A stretch of DNA of 12,957 nucleotides from CAZBGL01 sp964491375 (GCA_964491375.1 CAZBGL010000246.1:1-12957); one strand, 5' to 3'; positions 1 to 6,754 are shown, counted from the first letter of the stretch. A program made the numbers and translations. The notes: generated by a model not told the origin, from the sequence alone.

Positions 1-107
1 GGCTTCGGCCGCAGCCCGCCGGCCAGATCCAGGGCCTGCTCCAGGTTCCGCTCGGTCCGGCCCTCCTCGATCGCCATCTGCACGGCCGCCACGGTCCAGG
101 GTCTCAC
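1..107 (-). CDS. Carbon-nitrogen hydrolase (nitrilase superfamily), N-terminal fragment cut by window edge
   Basis: The 35 residues visible begin at a GTG whose last two bases are part of the UvrD stop codon (GTGA overlap, 104-107). The reading has the typical opening of nitrilase-superfamily amidases: a short beta strand with the motif VAAVQM at residues 6-11, then a stretch containing EGRTERNLEQALDLA, where the conserved N-L and A-L spacing of the first helix is seen. Family members hydrolyse non-peptide C-N bonds (amides, nitriles, carbamoyl groups) with a Glu-Lys-Cys triad, but all three catalytic residues lie beyond the edge, so the substrate and even an active enzyme cannot be confirmed. 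The overlap implies translational coupling to the helicase. A GGAG lies about 10 nt before the GTG, a somewhat long spacing. Recognition rests on a short fragment and is moderately sure. Confidence 0.6.
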   Translation of the reverse strand, partial: MRPWTVAAVQMAIEEGRTERNLEQALDLAGGLRPK

Positions 108-2071
108 GACAGCAGGCTCCGGATGCCCTCGAAGAAGTTCCGCGCCATCTCCCGTTCCTCCTCGGCGGACGTCTCCTCCCGGGCGAACAGCCCGGCCGGC
201 ACCTCGGCCAGGAACCGGCTGGGGGTGGCCGGCTCGAGCACCCCCCGCCGCCGCCGGGCCCGGGCGTGGCACAGCCACAGGACCTCCCGGGCCCGGGTCA
301 TCCCCACGTAGCACAGGCGCCGTTCCTCTTCGAGGCTGGCGAAGGGCGCGTCCGGGCCGCGGCGGTGGGGCAGCAGGCCCTCCTCCATCCCCACCAGGAA
401 CACCACGGGAAACTCCAGCCCCTTGGCGCTGTGGAGCGTCATCAGGGTGACCGCGTCGCCGCCCTCCGGGCCGTCGTCGGCCGGGGGATCCAGGGCCAGG
501 CGCTCGATGAACGTCTCGGGGTCCACCCTGCCCCCGGGCCCGGCCAGGTCGGCCACGGAGGCGGCCAGGTCCTCCAGGGCCTCCATCCGGCGCCGTACCG
601 CCCGGGCCGAGCGGTACGCGCTCTCCACCTCGGCCCGGAGCCCGGCGTCCCGGATGAGGTCCCGCAGGCCCTGGGGGGTGAGGCCTTCCCTTCGGAACCG
701 CCGGCCGTAGCGTTCCAGGAGGTCCAGCAGGGCACGGGCACCCGGGCGGGCCCGGGGGGGCAGGAGCGCCTCGTCCGCCAGCACCTGCCGAAGCCCCATC
801 CCCCGGCGCCGGGCCTCCTCCCCCAGGGCCAGCAGGGTCCGCCCCCCCAGGCCCCGGCGGGGCACGTTGGCGATGCGCACCAGGCTCGCGTCGTCCCGGG
901 GGTTCACGATGGCCCGGAGGTAGGCGAGCAGGTCCTGGACCTCCTTTCGATCGTAGAACCGCACGCCCCCGGCCACCCGGTGGGGGATGCGGTGGCGGCG
1001 GAACGCCTCCTCGAACGGCCGCGACTGACCGTTCGTCCGGTAGAGCACGGCGAAGTCGCGCCAGGGCCGCCTGCGGCGGAACCGCTCGGCCAGCACCGCC
1101 GCGGCCACCTGTTCGGCCTCGTCCGCGCCGTCGGCCGCCTCGATCCATCCGAGCGGGGGCCCCCCACCCCGGCGGGTCCAGAGCCTCTTGGGACGCCGGG
1201 TCGGAAGCCGACTCACCACGGCGTGGGCGGCTTCCAGCACGGTGGCCGTGCTCCGGTAGTTCTCCTCCAGCAGCACCACCCGCGTGCCCGGAAAGTGCTC
1301 CTCGAACCGCAGGATCAGGCCCACGTCCGCGCCCCGCCACCCGTAGATGGCCTGGTCGTCGTCGCCCACCGCGCACAGGTTCGGCCGGGGGCCGGCGAGT
1401 TGGCGGAGCAGTTCGAACTGCACCGGGTTGGTGTCCTGGTACTCGTCCACGAGCACGTGGAGGAACCGGCCCCGCCAGTACCGGAGCGCGTCCGGGTGTT
1501 CCTGGAACACCCGAAGCGGAAGGAGCAGCAGGTCGTCGAAGTCCACGGCGTCCTGGGCGCGGAGCAGGTCCTGGTAGGCGGCGTAGGCCTCCCTCAGGAT
1601 CCGCGGCCCTTCCCCTGCGTCTTCCGGGGCCACCCCTTGGTTCTTCCACCGCCCGATGGCCGCGCTCACCTCGGCCGGGTCGGCCGGCACGGACAGGTCC
1701 CTCACGATCTGGCGCACGAGCGCCCGCTGGTCCGCCTCGGTGTACACGCTGAACCCCCGGGGGAGTCCGATGCGCTTCCCCTCCTCCCGGAGGATCCGCA
1801 GCCCCAGGGCGTGGAACGTGCACACCGTGAGGTCCCGGCACGCGCCCGGGCCCGCCAGGCCGGCCACCCGCTCCGCCACTTCCCGGGCCGCCTTGTTCGT
1901 GAAGGACAGGGCCAGGATCCGGCCGGCCGGCACCCCGCGGCCGATGAGGTGGGCGATCCGGTAGGTGATGACCCGGGTCTTGCCCGTGCCCGCGCCGGCG
2001 AGCACCAGAAGGGGACCCTCGCCGTGGAGCACCGCCTCGCGCTGGCACTCGTTGAGGTCCGCGAGGTTCAC
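104..2071 (-). CDS. UvrD/Rep/PcrA-family superfamily 1 DNA helicase
   Basis: ATP-dependent 3'-5' DNA helicase of superfamily 1A, a cytoplasmic enzyme acting in repair or replication restart. The 655-residue reading carries the full motif set: Q motif around Q10, Walker A AGAGTGKT at 25-32, motif Ia SFTNKAA at 56-62, TFHALG at 85-90, Walker B VDEYQDT at 208-214, motif III GDDDQAIYGWRGA at 236-248, motif IV LEENYRST at 268-275, motif V TLHSAKGLEF at 545-554 and motif VI YVGMTRA at 588-594. I chose the GTG at 2069-2071 rather than an ATG 72 nt upstream because it gives a 4-nt GTGA overlap with the zinc-ribbon gene, and because the extra N-terminus would be low-complexity Gly/Pro/Arg. At 655 residues it is nearer Rep than UvrD/PcrA (about 720) and has no room for the C-terminal Tudor-like domain those use to contact RNA polymerase. 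Whether to call it uvrD, pcrA or rep is open. Confidence 0.95.
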   Translation of the reverse strand: MNLADLNECQREAVLHGEGPLLVLAGAGTGKTRVITYRIAHLIGRGVPAGRILALSFTNKAAREVAERVAGLAGPGACRDLTVCTFHALGLRILREEGKRIGLPRGFSVYTEADQRALVRQIVRDLSVPADPAEVSAAIGRWKNQGVAPEDAGEGPRILREAYAAYQDLLRAQDAVDFDDLLLLPLRVFQEHPDALRYWRGRFLHVLVDEYQDTNPVQFELLRQLAGPRPNLCAVGDDDQAIYGWRGADVGLILRFEEHFPGTRVVLLEENYRSTATVLEAAHAVVSRLPTRRPKRLWTRRGGGPPLGWIEAADGADEAEQVAAAVLAERFRRRRPWRDFAVLYRTNGQSRPFEEAFRRHRIPHRVAGGVRFYDRKEVQDLLAYLRAIVNPRDDASLVRIANVPRRGLGGRTLLALGEEARRRGMGLRQVLADEALLPPRARPGARALLDLLERYGRRFRREGLTPQGLRDLIRDAGLRAEVESAYRSARAVRRRMEALEDLAASVADLAGPGGRVDPETFIERLALDPPADDGPEGGDAVTLMTLHSAKGLEFPVVFLVGMEEGLLPHRRGPDAPFASLEEERRLCYVGMTRAREVLWLCHARARRRRGVLEPATPSRFLAEVPAGLFAREETSAEEEREMARNFFEGIRSLLS

Positions 2072-2271
2072 GAGCGCCCGTCGCGGTCGGGGAACGCCGG
2101 GCCCTCCCGGCCCTCCACGCCGGGCACCTCCCGGCTGATCCACCCCAGGTCGAACGAGCGGCCGCAGCTCGGGCAGATGAGCCCGATGCTCACCGCCTCA
2201 CCGCTCCTGCGGAAAAACACGTGGAAACCGCGGCCGTAACCGCACGAGGGGCACACCCTGAACTCGTCCAT
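2068..2271 (-). CDS. Small zinc-ribbon protein
   Basis: A 67-residue protein with two CPSC knuckles (Cys 7/10 and Cys 33/36), each followed by Gly as in a rubredoxin-like zinc ribbon. Between the knuckles lies a predicted beta hairpin (GFHVFFRR and AVSIGLI). The tail after residue 50 is polar, rich in Gly, Glu, Arg and Asp, and probably disordered. The ATG at 2269-2271 has a GGAGAG about 6 nt upstream. A longer in-frame reading upstream is Gly/Arg/Pro-rich, lies over the antisense of the HoxU-like gene region and is rejected. The stop codon overlaps the helicase GTG by 4 nt, so the two are probably co-translated. Function is unknown: zinc ribbons of this size may bind nucleic acid or protein, and the coupling hints at a link with the helicase, but nothing in the sequence proves it. 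Confidence 0.75.
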   Translation of the reverse strand: MDEFRVCPSCGYGRGFHVFFRRSGEAVSIGLICPSCGRSFDLGWISREVPGVEGREGPAFPDRDGRS

Positions 2272-2304
2272 GCCGGCTCTCCGGGTCGGGACGGTGGGGA
2301 GGAG

Positions 2305-2334
2305 ACCATACCCGGGAGGAGCCCGCCCCGGCAA
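2305..2334 (-). promoter_or_regulatory. Candidate sigma-70-like promoter of the zinc-ribbon/helicase unit
   Basis: Reading on the minus strand, TTGCCG (2329-2334) and TATGGT (2305-2310) are separated by 18 bp. Each hexamer matches 4 of 6 consensus positions. Transcription would start near 2298, giving a leader of about 27 nt before the ATG at 2271. It sits just downstream of a stable hairpin that follows the redox operon, so the position fits a unit boundary. In DNA this G+C-rich such matches can arise by chance. Confidence 0.35.
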
Positions 2335-2339
2335 CCCCT

Positions 2340-2357
2340 GCGCGGCCCCCGCCGCGC
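2340..2357 (-). terminator. Perfect hairpin without U-tract after the redox operon
   Basis: On the minus strand GCGCGGC, a GGGG loop and GCCGCGC form a perfect 7-bp stem starting 18 nt after the stop codon of the HoxU-like gene. All pairs are G-C. No T-run follows, so it is not a classical intrinsic terminator; it may pause polymerase, stabilise the 3' end, or be incidental in this base composition. Confidence 0.35.
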
Positions 2358-2375
2358 CGACACCCGGCCCGGGGC

Positions 2376-3068
2376 TCAGCGGGCCGCGGAGTCCCCCACC
2401 GCGCAAGCCACCTCTCGAAGGTTGTCGTCGTCCTTGATGCACACCGGGTAGGCCAGAGGAGAGCGCTCGGGAGCCCCCGGGTGGGCCACGGAGAACTCGC
2501 CGGTGATCACCCCCGTCGGGCACGCCTCGAGGCACGGCATGTGCCCCCCGGCCTCCTCCACGCACCCCGGGCAGTGCCGCCTCGCCAGGGCGGGATACAC
2601 CACCACCTGCCGCTCCGTCCCCCGGCCCACGAAGCCCAGCACGTGCCGGCCCGCCACCTCGGCGCACCATCGCACGCACAACCCGCACAGCACGCAGTAC
2701 GTGGGGCGGGGCTCGAAACGCCCCGGATCGGCCCCGTAGCGCCGCAGAAGCGCCGGGTCGATCCGGTCCCACCGGGCCGCCAGGAGCTCCAGGATCACCC
2801 GGCGGTGGCGGGCGATCCGCTCGGTCTCGGTCTCCACGGAGAGCCCTTCCTCCACCGGGTACAGGCACGAGACCACCACGCGGGTTCGTCCGTCACGGCG
2901 GGCCTCCACCACGCACAGCCGGCAGGCGCCGAACGGCGATACCCCCTCCAGGTGGCAGAGGGTGGGGATCTCGATGCCGGCCCCGCGGGCCGCCTCGAGC
3001 ACGGTCGCGCCCTCGGGGGCCTCCACGGTGCGGCCGTCGATGGTGAGGGTCACGGTGCGGTCCGGCAT
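2376..3068 (-). CDS. HoxU/NuoG-N-terminus-like iron-sulfur subunit of an NAD(P)H oxidoreductase
   Basis: A 230-residue soluble electron-transfer subunit. Residues 1-78 are a plant-type [2Fe-2S] ferredoxin domain with Cys 38, 49, 52 and 68 (C-x10-C-x2-C-x15-C), as in NuoG, HoxU and HndD. A [4Fe-4S] motif follows at Cys 125/128/131/135 and a second Cys group at 166/169/179/183. The His-Cys3 cluster motif expected between the ferredoxin domain and the [4Fe-4S] pair in NuoG/HoxU is not visible; that stretch (about 84-120) is helical and without Cys. The last cluster has C-x2-C-x9-C-x3-C-P, a wider gap than the usual C-x2-C-x2-C-x3-C-P. I start at ATG 3066-3068, with GAGGTGA about 6 nt before it; a GTG at 3077 lies inside that ribosome site. 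The gene is 25 nt downstream of the NuoF-like gene. It would hand electrons from the diaphorase to an unknown catalytic subunit. No hydrogenase H-cluster or molybdopterin domain is attached. Confidence 0.85.
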   Translation of the reverse strand: MPDRTVTLTIDGRTVEAPEGATVLEAARGAGIEIPTLCHLEGVSPFGACRLCVVEARRDGRTRVVVSCLYPVEEGLSVETETERIARHRRVILELLAARWDRIDPALLRRYGADPGRFEPRPTYCVLCGLCVRWCAEVAGRHVLGFVGRGTERQVVVYPALARRHCPGCVEEAGGHMPCLEACPTGVITGEFSVAHPGAPERSPLAYPVCIKDDDNLREVACAVGDSAAR

Positions 3069-3093
3069 GGTGCTCACCTCGAAGTCGCGGGGC

Positions 3094-5010
3094 CTACGCG
3101 GCCCTGCGGGCGCGCACGGCCAGGTCCTGGGGCGGGGCCGGCACGGGCCGGCCCGAGATCTTGGTCACGGCCGCCACCTTGGGCGGGCACGCGCCGAGGC
3201 AGGTTCCGCACTTGGTGCAGCGGGCCTGGTCGATCACGTGCACCCACTTGCGCTCTCCCGCGACGGCGCCCACCGGGCAGGCCTTGCGGCATCGGCCGCA
3301 TCCCACGCACCGGTCCGGGTCGATCCAGTAGGCGATCAGAGCCTTGCACACCCCGGCCGGGCAGCGTCTCTCCTCCACGTGGGCCGCGTACTCGTCCCGG
3401 AAGTGCCGGATGGACGACAGCACCGGGTTGGGGGCGCTCTGGCCCAGGCCGCACAGAGAGGTCTCGGCCATGGTGGAGGCCAGGTCCTCCAGCAACTCCA
3501 CGTCGCCCGGCCGCCCCTCGCCCTCCACGATGCGCCGCAGGATCTCGCGCATCTGCCACAGCCTCCCCCGGCACGTCACGCACTTGCCGCACGACTCGTC
3601 GGCCAGGAACTCGATGAAGTACTTGGCCACGTCCGGCATGCAGGTGGTGTCGTCCATCACGATCATGCCCCCCGATCCCATCATGGAACCGGCCCGGGCG
3701 AGCGCATCGAAGTCCACCGGCAGGTCCAGGAGGCTCTCGGGGATCACCCCGCCCGACGGGCCTCCGGTCTGCACGGCCTTGAACCGGCGGCCGTTGCGGA
3801 TGCCGCCCCCGATGTCGAACACGATGCGCCGCAGGGGCATCCCCATGGGCACCTCCACGAGCCCGGTGTGGTTCACCTTGCCCACGAGCGAGAACACCTT
3901 GGTGCCGGTGCTCGTCTCGGTGCCCAGGGTCGCGAACCAGTCGGCGCCCCGACCGATGATCAGGGGCACGTTGGCCCACGTCTCCACGTTGTTCAGGTTC
4001 GAGGGTTTCCCGAACAGCCCCCGGACCGAGGTACGGATGTACTTGGGCCGGGGTTCCCCCACCCTGCCCTCGACCGAGCTCATGAGGGCGCTGGACTCGC
4101 CCGACACGAACGCCCCGGCCCCCCGGTACACGCGCACATCGAAGGAGAAGCCGGTGCCCAGGATGTTCTCGCCCAGAAGACCCAGCGCCCGCAGGTCGGC
4201 CAGCGCCTTCTCCAGGTTCCGCACCGCCAGGGGGTACTCCTGCCGCACGTACACGTACCCGGTGCGGGCCCCCACGGCGTAGCCGCCGATGAGGAGCCCC
4301 TCGAGCACCAGGTGGGGGTTGCCCTCCAGGATCGACCGGTCCATGTAGGCCCCCGGGTCCCCCTCGTCGGCGTTCACGAGCACGTAGCGCTCGTCCCCCG
4401 GGGCGTTGCGGGTGGCCTCCCATTTGAGCCCCGTGGGGAAGCCGGCCCCGCCCCGGCCCCTCAGCCCCGAGCGCTTGATCTCCTCGATGACCTCTTCCGG
4501 GGTCATCCCGGCGAGCACCTTGGCCAGGGCCCCGTACCCGCCCACGGCGATGTAGTCGTCGATGTCCGCGGGGTCGATCCGCAGGTTGTGCTCGAACAGG
4601 ACCCGGGTCTGGTGCCGGTAGAAGGGGATCTCGCCCTCCCGCACGATGCGCCGGCCGTCGGCGTCCTCGTACAGGAGCCGCTCCACCACCCGGCCCTTCC
4701 CCAGGGTCTCGGCCACGATCTCGGGCACGTCGTCCGGGTCCACCCGCAGGTAGCAGATCTCCTCGGGCAGGATCACCACGATGGGCCCCCGCTCGCAGAA
4801 CCCGTGGCACCCGGTGCGGCGCAGGCCCACCCGGTCCGAGAGCCCCTGCCTTCCGAGTTCCCGCTCGAAGGCCCGGGCCACGGCCTCGCTCTTGTACGCG
4901 CGGCACCCCGTGCCCGAGCAGACGGTCACGCACGGGCGGCCCGGGTCCCGGTGCGCTCGCACCCGGCTCCGGTACCGTTCCAGGTCCTCCAGGCTCGCCA
5001 GCCGGCCCAT
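3094..5010 (-). CDS. NuoF-like NAD(P)H-binding flavoprotein with N-terminal [2Fe-2S] and C-terminal 2x[4Fe-4S] domains (HndC/HydB type)
   Basis: A 638-residue diaphorase subunit that would oxidise or reduce NAD(P)(H) at FMN. Domains in order: thioredoxin-like [2Fe-2S] domain with Cys 31, 36, 68 and 72; the NuoF core with the FMN-binding glycine motif GRGGAGFPTGLKW at 185-197 and the nucleotide-site motif GAGAFVSGESSAL at 297-309; the N3-type [4Fe-4S] site (motif SCGKCVTC plus a later SLCGLG); then two bacterial ferredoxin motifs at about 568-579 and 598-609. This length and layout match the HndC/HydB class of soluble NAD(P)-linked enzymes rather than the roughly 440-residue NuoF of complex I. 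The ATG at 5008-5010 has GGAGGG 5 nt before it; in-frame sequence further upstream overlaps the NuoE-like gene and is not conserved-looking. NuoF normally reads GEE where this has GES, so the glutamate thought to contact the NADH ribose is Ser306. A 23-nt gap separates it from the NuoE-like gene. Confidence 0.92.
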   Translation of the reverse strand: MGRLASLEDLERYRSRVRAHRDPGRPCVTVCSGTGCRAYKSEAVARAFERELGRQGLSDRVGLRRTGCHGFCERGPIVVILPEEICYLRVDPDDVPEIVAETLGKGRVVERLLYEDADGRRIVREGEIPFYRHQTRVLFEHNLRIDPADIDDYIAVGGYGALAKVLAGMTPEEVIEEIKRSGLRGRGGAGFPTGLKWEATRNAPGDERYVLVNADEGDPGAYMDRSILEGNPHLVLEGLLIGGYAVGARTGYVYVRQEYPLAVRNLEKALADLRALGLLGENILGTGFSFDVRVYRGAGAFVSGESSALMSSVEGRVGEPRPKYIRTSVRGLFGKPSNLNNVETWANVPLIIGRGADWFATLGTETSTGTKVFSLVGKVNHTGLVEVPMGMPLRRIVFDIGGGIRNGRRFKAVQTGGPSGGVIPESLLDLPVDFDALARAGSMMGSGGMIVMDDTTCMPDVAKYFIEFLADESCGKCVTCRGRLWQMREILRRIVEGEGRPGDVELLEDLASTMAETSLCGLGQSAPNPVLSSIRHFRDEYAAHVEERRCPAGVCKALIAYWIDPDRCVGCGRCRKACPVGAVAGERKWVHVIDQARCTKCGTCLGACPPKVAAVTKISGRPVPAPPQDLAVRARRAA

Positions 5011-5033
5011 GGTTCCCTCCGCTCGGATCCGGG

Positions 5034-5492
5034 TCAGTCGCAGGCCTCGGCCAGCCTGCGCAGTTCGTCCCCATCGGGATCGGACACGTACTCGCCGTCC
5101 AGGGTCATGACCGGGCCCAGGGCGCAGCACCCCAGGCAGTTGACCGTGCTCACGGAGAACTTCCCATCGGGCGAGGTCCCGCCCGGCCGGGCGCCGGTCA
5201 CCCCCACCACCCGGTCCAGGAGCTGCTGCGCCCCCCGCACGTGACACGCCGTGCCCATGCACACGCACACGTGGTGCCGGCCCCGGGGGTGGAGGCTGAA
5301 GTGCCGGTAGAACGTGGCCACGTGGTAGATCTCGGGAAGGGGGACGCCCAGCCGGCCGGCCACCCGGGACAGGGCCGGGCCGGGAAGCCACCGCAGCTCC
5401 TCCTGCACGTCGAGCAGGATCTGTACCAGGGCGTCCCTGCGGGCGCCGTACCGGTTCACGATCCGGTCCACGTCGAACGGGATGCGGTCCAT
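5034..5492 (-). CDS. NuoE/HndA-like thioredoxin-fold [2Fe-2S] subunit
   Basis: A 152-residue partner of NuoF-like subunits. Residues 10-70 are the helical N-terminal domain, including the family's typical stretch EIYHVATFYRHFSL at 54-67. Residues 73-150 are the thioredoxin-like [2Fe-2S] domain with ligands Cys78 and Cys83 (motif CMGTAC) and Cys119 and Cys123 (motif CLGCC), then ALGP. Length is normal for NuoE/HoxE/HndA. The ATG at 5490-5492 follows GAGGAGG at good spacing. It is the first gene of a three-gene operon with the NuoF-like and HoxU-like subunits. In complex I this cluster (N1a) sits off the main electron path; in electron-bifurcating hydrogenases the equivalent subunit is also required. 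Nothing here tells which partner enzyme it serves. Confidence 0.93.
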   Translation of the reverse strand: MDRIPFDVDRIVNRYGARRDALVQILLDVQEELRWLPGPALSRVAGRLGVPLPEIYHVATFYRHFSLHPRGRHHVCVCMGTACHVRGAQQLLDRVVGVTGARPGGTSPDGKFSVSTVNCLGCCALGPVMTLDGEYVSDPDGDELRRLAEACD

Positions 5493-5531
5493 GGGGCCTC
5501 CTCGGGCCGCCGTCCCCTCCGGGCCCGGCCG

Positions 5532-5544
5532 CCGTTTGAAACGG
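5532..5544. promoter_or_regulatory. Perfect 13-bp palindrome in the leader of the redox operon
   Basis: The sequence CCGTTTGAAACGG has 6-bp arms around a single central base. It lies between the candidate promoter (5580-5608) and the NuoE-like start (5492), roughly 30-40 nt into the transcript. The arms hold an AT-rich core unlike the surrounding DNA. It could be an operator for a dimeric regulator; the 1-nt centre makes it a poor RNA hairpin. It does not resemble the Rex redox operator. No regulator gene is seen in the window. Confidence 0.4.
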
Positions 5545-5579
5545 TGTGTCGCTCGAACACGTCCTCAGGATGGGTTCTT

Positions 5580-5608
5580 TTACTATCCGAAGGCCTCGGG
5601 CGTGTCAA
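5580..5608 (-). promoter_or_regulatory. Sigma-70-like promoter of the redox operon
   Basis: On the minus strand a perfect -35 hexamer TTGACA (5603-5608) is followed after 17 bp by TAGTAA (5580-5585), a weak -10 (3 of 6) inside one of the few AT-rich patches of the window (TAGTAAAAG). The expected start near 5573 leaves a leader of about 80 nt before the NuoE-like ATG. An alternative -10, GATAGT, would be only 15 bp away. The perfect -35 and the location make this the best promoter candidate in the window. Confidence 0.5.
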
Positions 5609-5645
5609 TCGGCGCGCCCGGAAGACAAACAGCGGTGGGAAAGCG

Positions 5646-5660
5646 GGGGGCTCGACCCCC
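5646..5660 (-). terminator. Short GC hairpin after the ABC transporter operon
   Basis: On the minus strand GGGGG, a TCGAG loop and CCCCC form a 5-bp stem that begins about 10 nt after the ATPase stop codon. The following bases are GCTTTCCC, not a clear U-tract, so termination here is uncertain. Confidence 0.25.
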
Positions 5661-5670
5661 GGGAGGGGGT

Positions 5671-6750
5671 TCACGGCCACACCCGCTCGCCGGTCCTGGG
5701 GTCGAAGGCCAGGAGGCGCTCCGGCCGGGCGACGACGCGCACGGCCTCCCCCGGGACGGGCGCGGCCGGGCCGGGGGCCTCCACCACCACCGTGGCCCCG
5801 GGCACCTCCACGTGCACCAGGCAGACCCGGCCCAGGTACTCGGCCAGCAGCACCCGGCCGGAAAGACCGGGCCCCCGGGGATCCATGGCCGCGTCGGCGG
5901 GACGGAACCCCAGGTCCCACTCCCCCGGCACCGGCGGGGCCGGCCAGGCCGACAGGGGGAACTCTAGGACCTGGCCCGGCACGCGGATCCGCACCCGCCC
6001 GGCCTCGACCTCCACCCGGCCCCTCAGGAAGTTCATGGCCGGGGTGCCCACGAAACCCGCCACGAACCGGTTGGCCGGCCGCTCGAACACCTCCCGGGGG
6101 GTGCCCACCTGCTGGAGCCGGCCGGCGCGCAGCACGGCCACCCGGTCGCCCATCCCCAGGGCCTCGACCTGGTCGTGGGTCACGTACACGGTGGTGACGC
6201 CGAGCCGGCGCTGGAGGCGGCGCAGTTCCGCCCGCATGCCCTCCCGGAGGCGCGCGTCCAGGTTCGAGAGGGGCTCGTCCATCAGGAACGCCCGGGGCTG
6301 CCGCACCACGGCACGGCCCAGGGCCACCCGCTGGCGCTGCCCTCCGGACAGCTCCCGTGGCCTGCGGTCCAGCAGGCCTTCCAGGCCCAGCAGCCGGGCC
6401 GCCTGCCGCACCCGCCGGTCCACCTCCGCCCGGTCCAGACGCCGGAGCCGCAGGGGAAAGGCCAGGTTCTCGTACACGGACTTGTGGGGGTAGAGGGCGT
6501 AGTTCTGGAACACGAAGGCCACGTCCCGGTCCTTGGGGTCCACGCCGTCCACGGGGCGGCCGCCGATCCACACCCTGCCGGAGGTGGGCGTGTCGAGCCC
6601 GGCGATCAGCCGCAAGGCCGTGGACTTGCCGCATCCCGAGGGGCCCAGGAGGACCAGGAGCTCCCCGTCGGCCGCCTCCAGGGTGAGGTCCGCCAGGGCC
6701 TCCACCGGGCCGAACCGCTTGGTCACCCGCTCCAGCCGGATCGAGGCCAC
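5671..6750 (-). CDS. ABC transporter ATPase, MalK/UgpC/MsmX (carbohydrate importer) type
   Basis: A 359-residue ATPase that powers the importer encoded just upstream. Walker A GPSGCGKST is at 36-44, the Q-loop at Q82, signature LSGGQRQR at 134-141, Walker B with FLMDEP at 155-160, D-loop SNLD at 162-165 and the H-loop His at 192. Residues from about 240 onward form the C-terminal OB-fold (TOBE/MalK-type) domain, with FVGTPAMNFL at its start, typical of ATPases serving sugar, glycerol-3-phosphate and polyol importers. The start is a GTG at 6748-6750, with an AAGGGG upstream; the preceding permease stops 4 nt before it. The C-terminal domain often binds regulators such as EIIA in enteric bacteria, but no such partner is visible here. 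It is the last gene of the operon. The substrate cannot be read from this subunit. Confidence 0.93.
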   Translation of the reverse strand: MASIRLERVTKRFGPVEALADLTLEAADGELLVLLGPSGCGKSTALRLIAGLDTPTSGRVWIGGRPVDGVDPKDRDVAFVFQNYALYPHKSVYENLAFPLRLRRLDRAEVDRRVRQAARLLGLEGLLDRRPRELSGGQRQRVALGRAVVRQPRAFLMDEPLSNLDARLREGMRAELRRLQRRLGVTTVYVTHDQVEALGMGDRVAVLRAGRLQQVGTPREVFERPANRFVAGFVGTPAMNFLRGRVEVEAGRVRIRVPGQVLEFPLSAWPAPPVPGEWDLGFRPADAAMDPRGPGLSGRVLLAEYLGRVCLVHVEVPGATVVVEAPGPAAPVPGEAVRVVARPERLLAFDPRTGERVWP

Positions 6751-6754
6751 GGGG

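Noticed and set aside
266..2239. Long plus-strand open reading frame of 657 codons opposite the helicase
   Set aside because: It is Pro/Gly/His/Arg-rich with no recognisable motif and is the antisense shadow of a helicase with complete motifs; long false frames are expected at this G+C content.
2962..5244. Plus-strand reading of 760 codons opposite the redox operon
   Set aside because: Composition is His/Gly/Arg/Pro-biased and it spans several well-supported minus-strand genes; no domain visible.
2376..5492. [FeFe]-hydrogenase operon (hndABCD)
   Set aside because: The NuoE/NuoF layout fits, but no H-cluster domain is encoded: the third protein ends at 230 residues without the catalytic Cys motifs.
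5532..5544. Rex operator upstream of the NADH-linked operon
   Set aside because: The palindrome CCGTTTGAAACGG does not match the TTGTGA/TTGTTAA-type inverted repeat of Rex sites.
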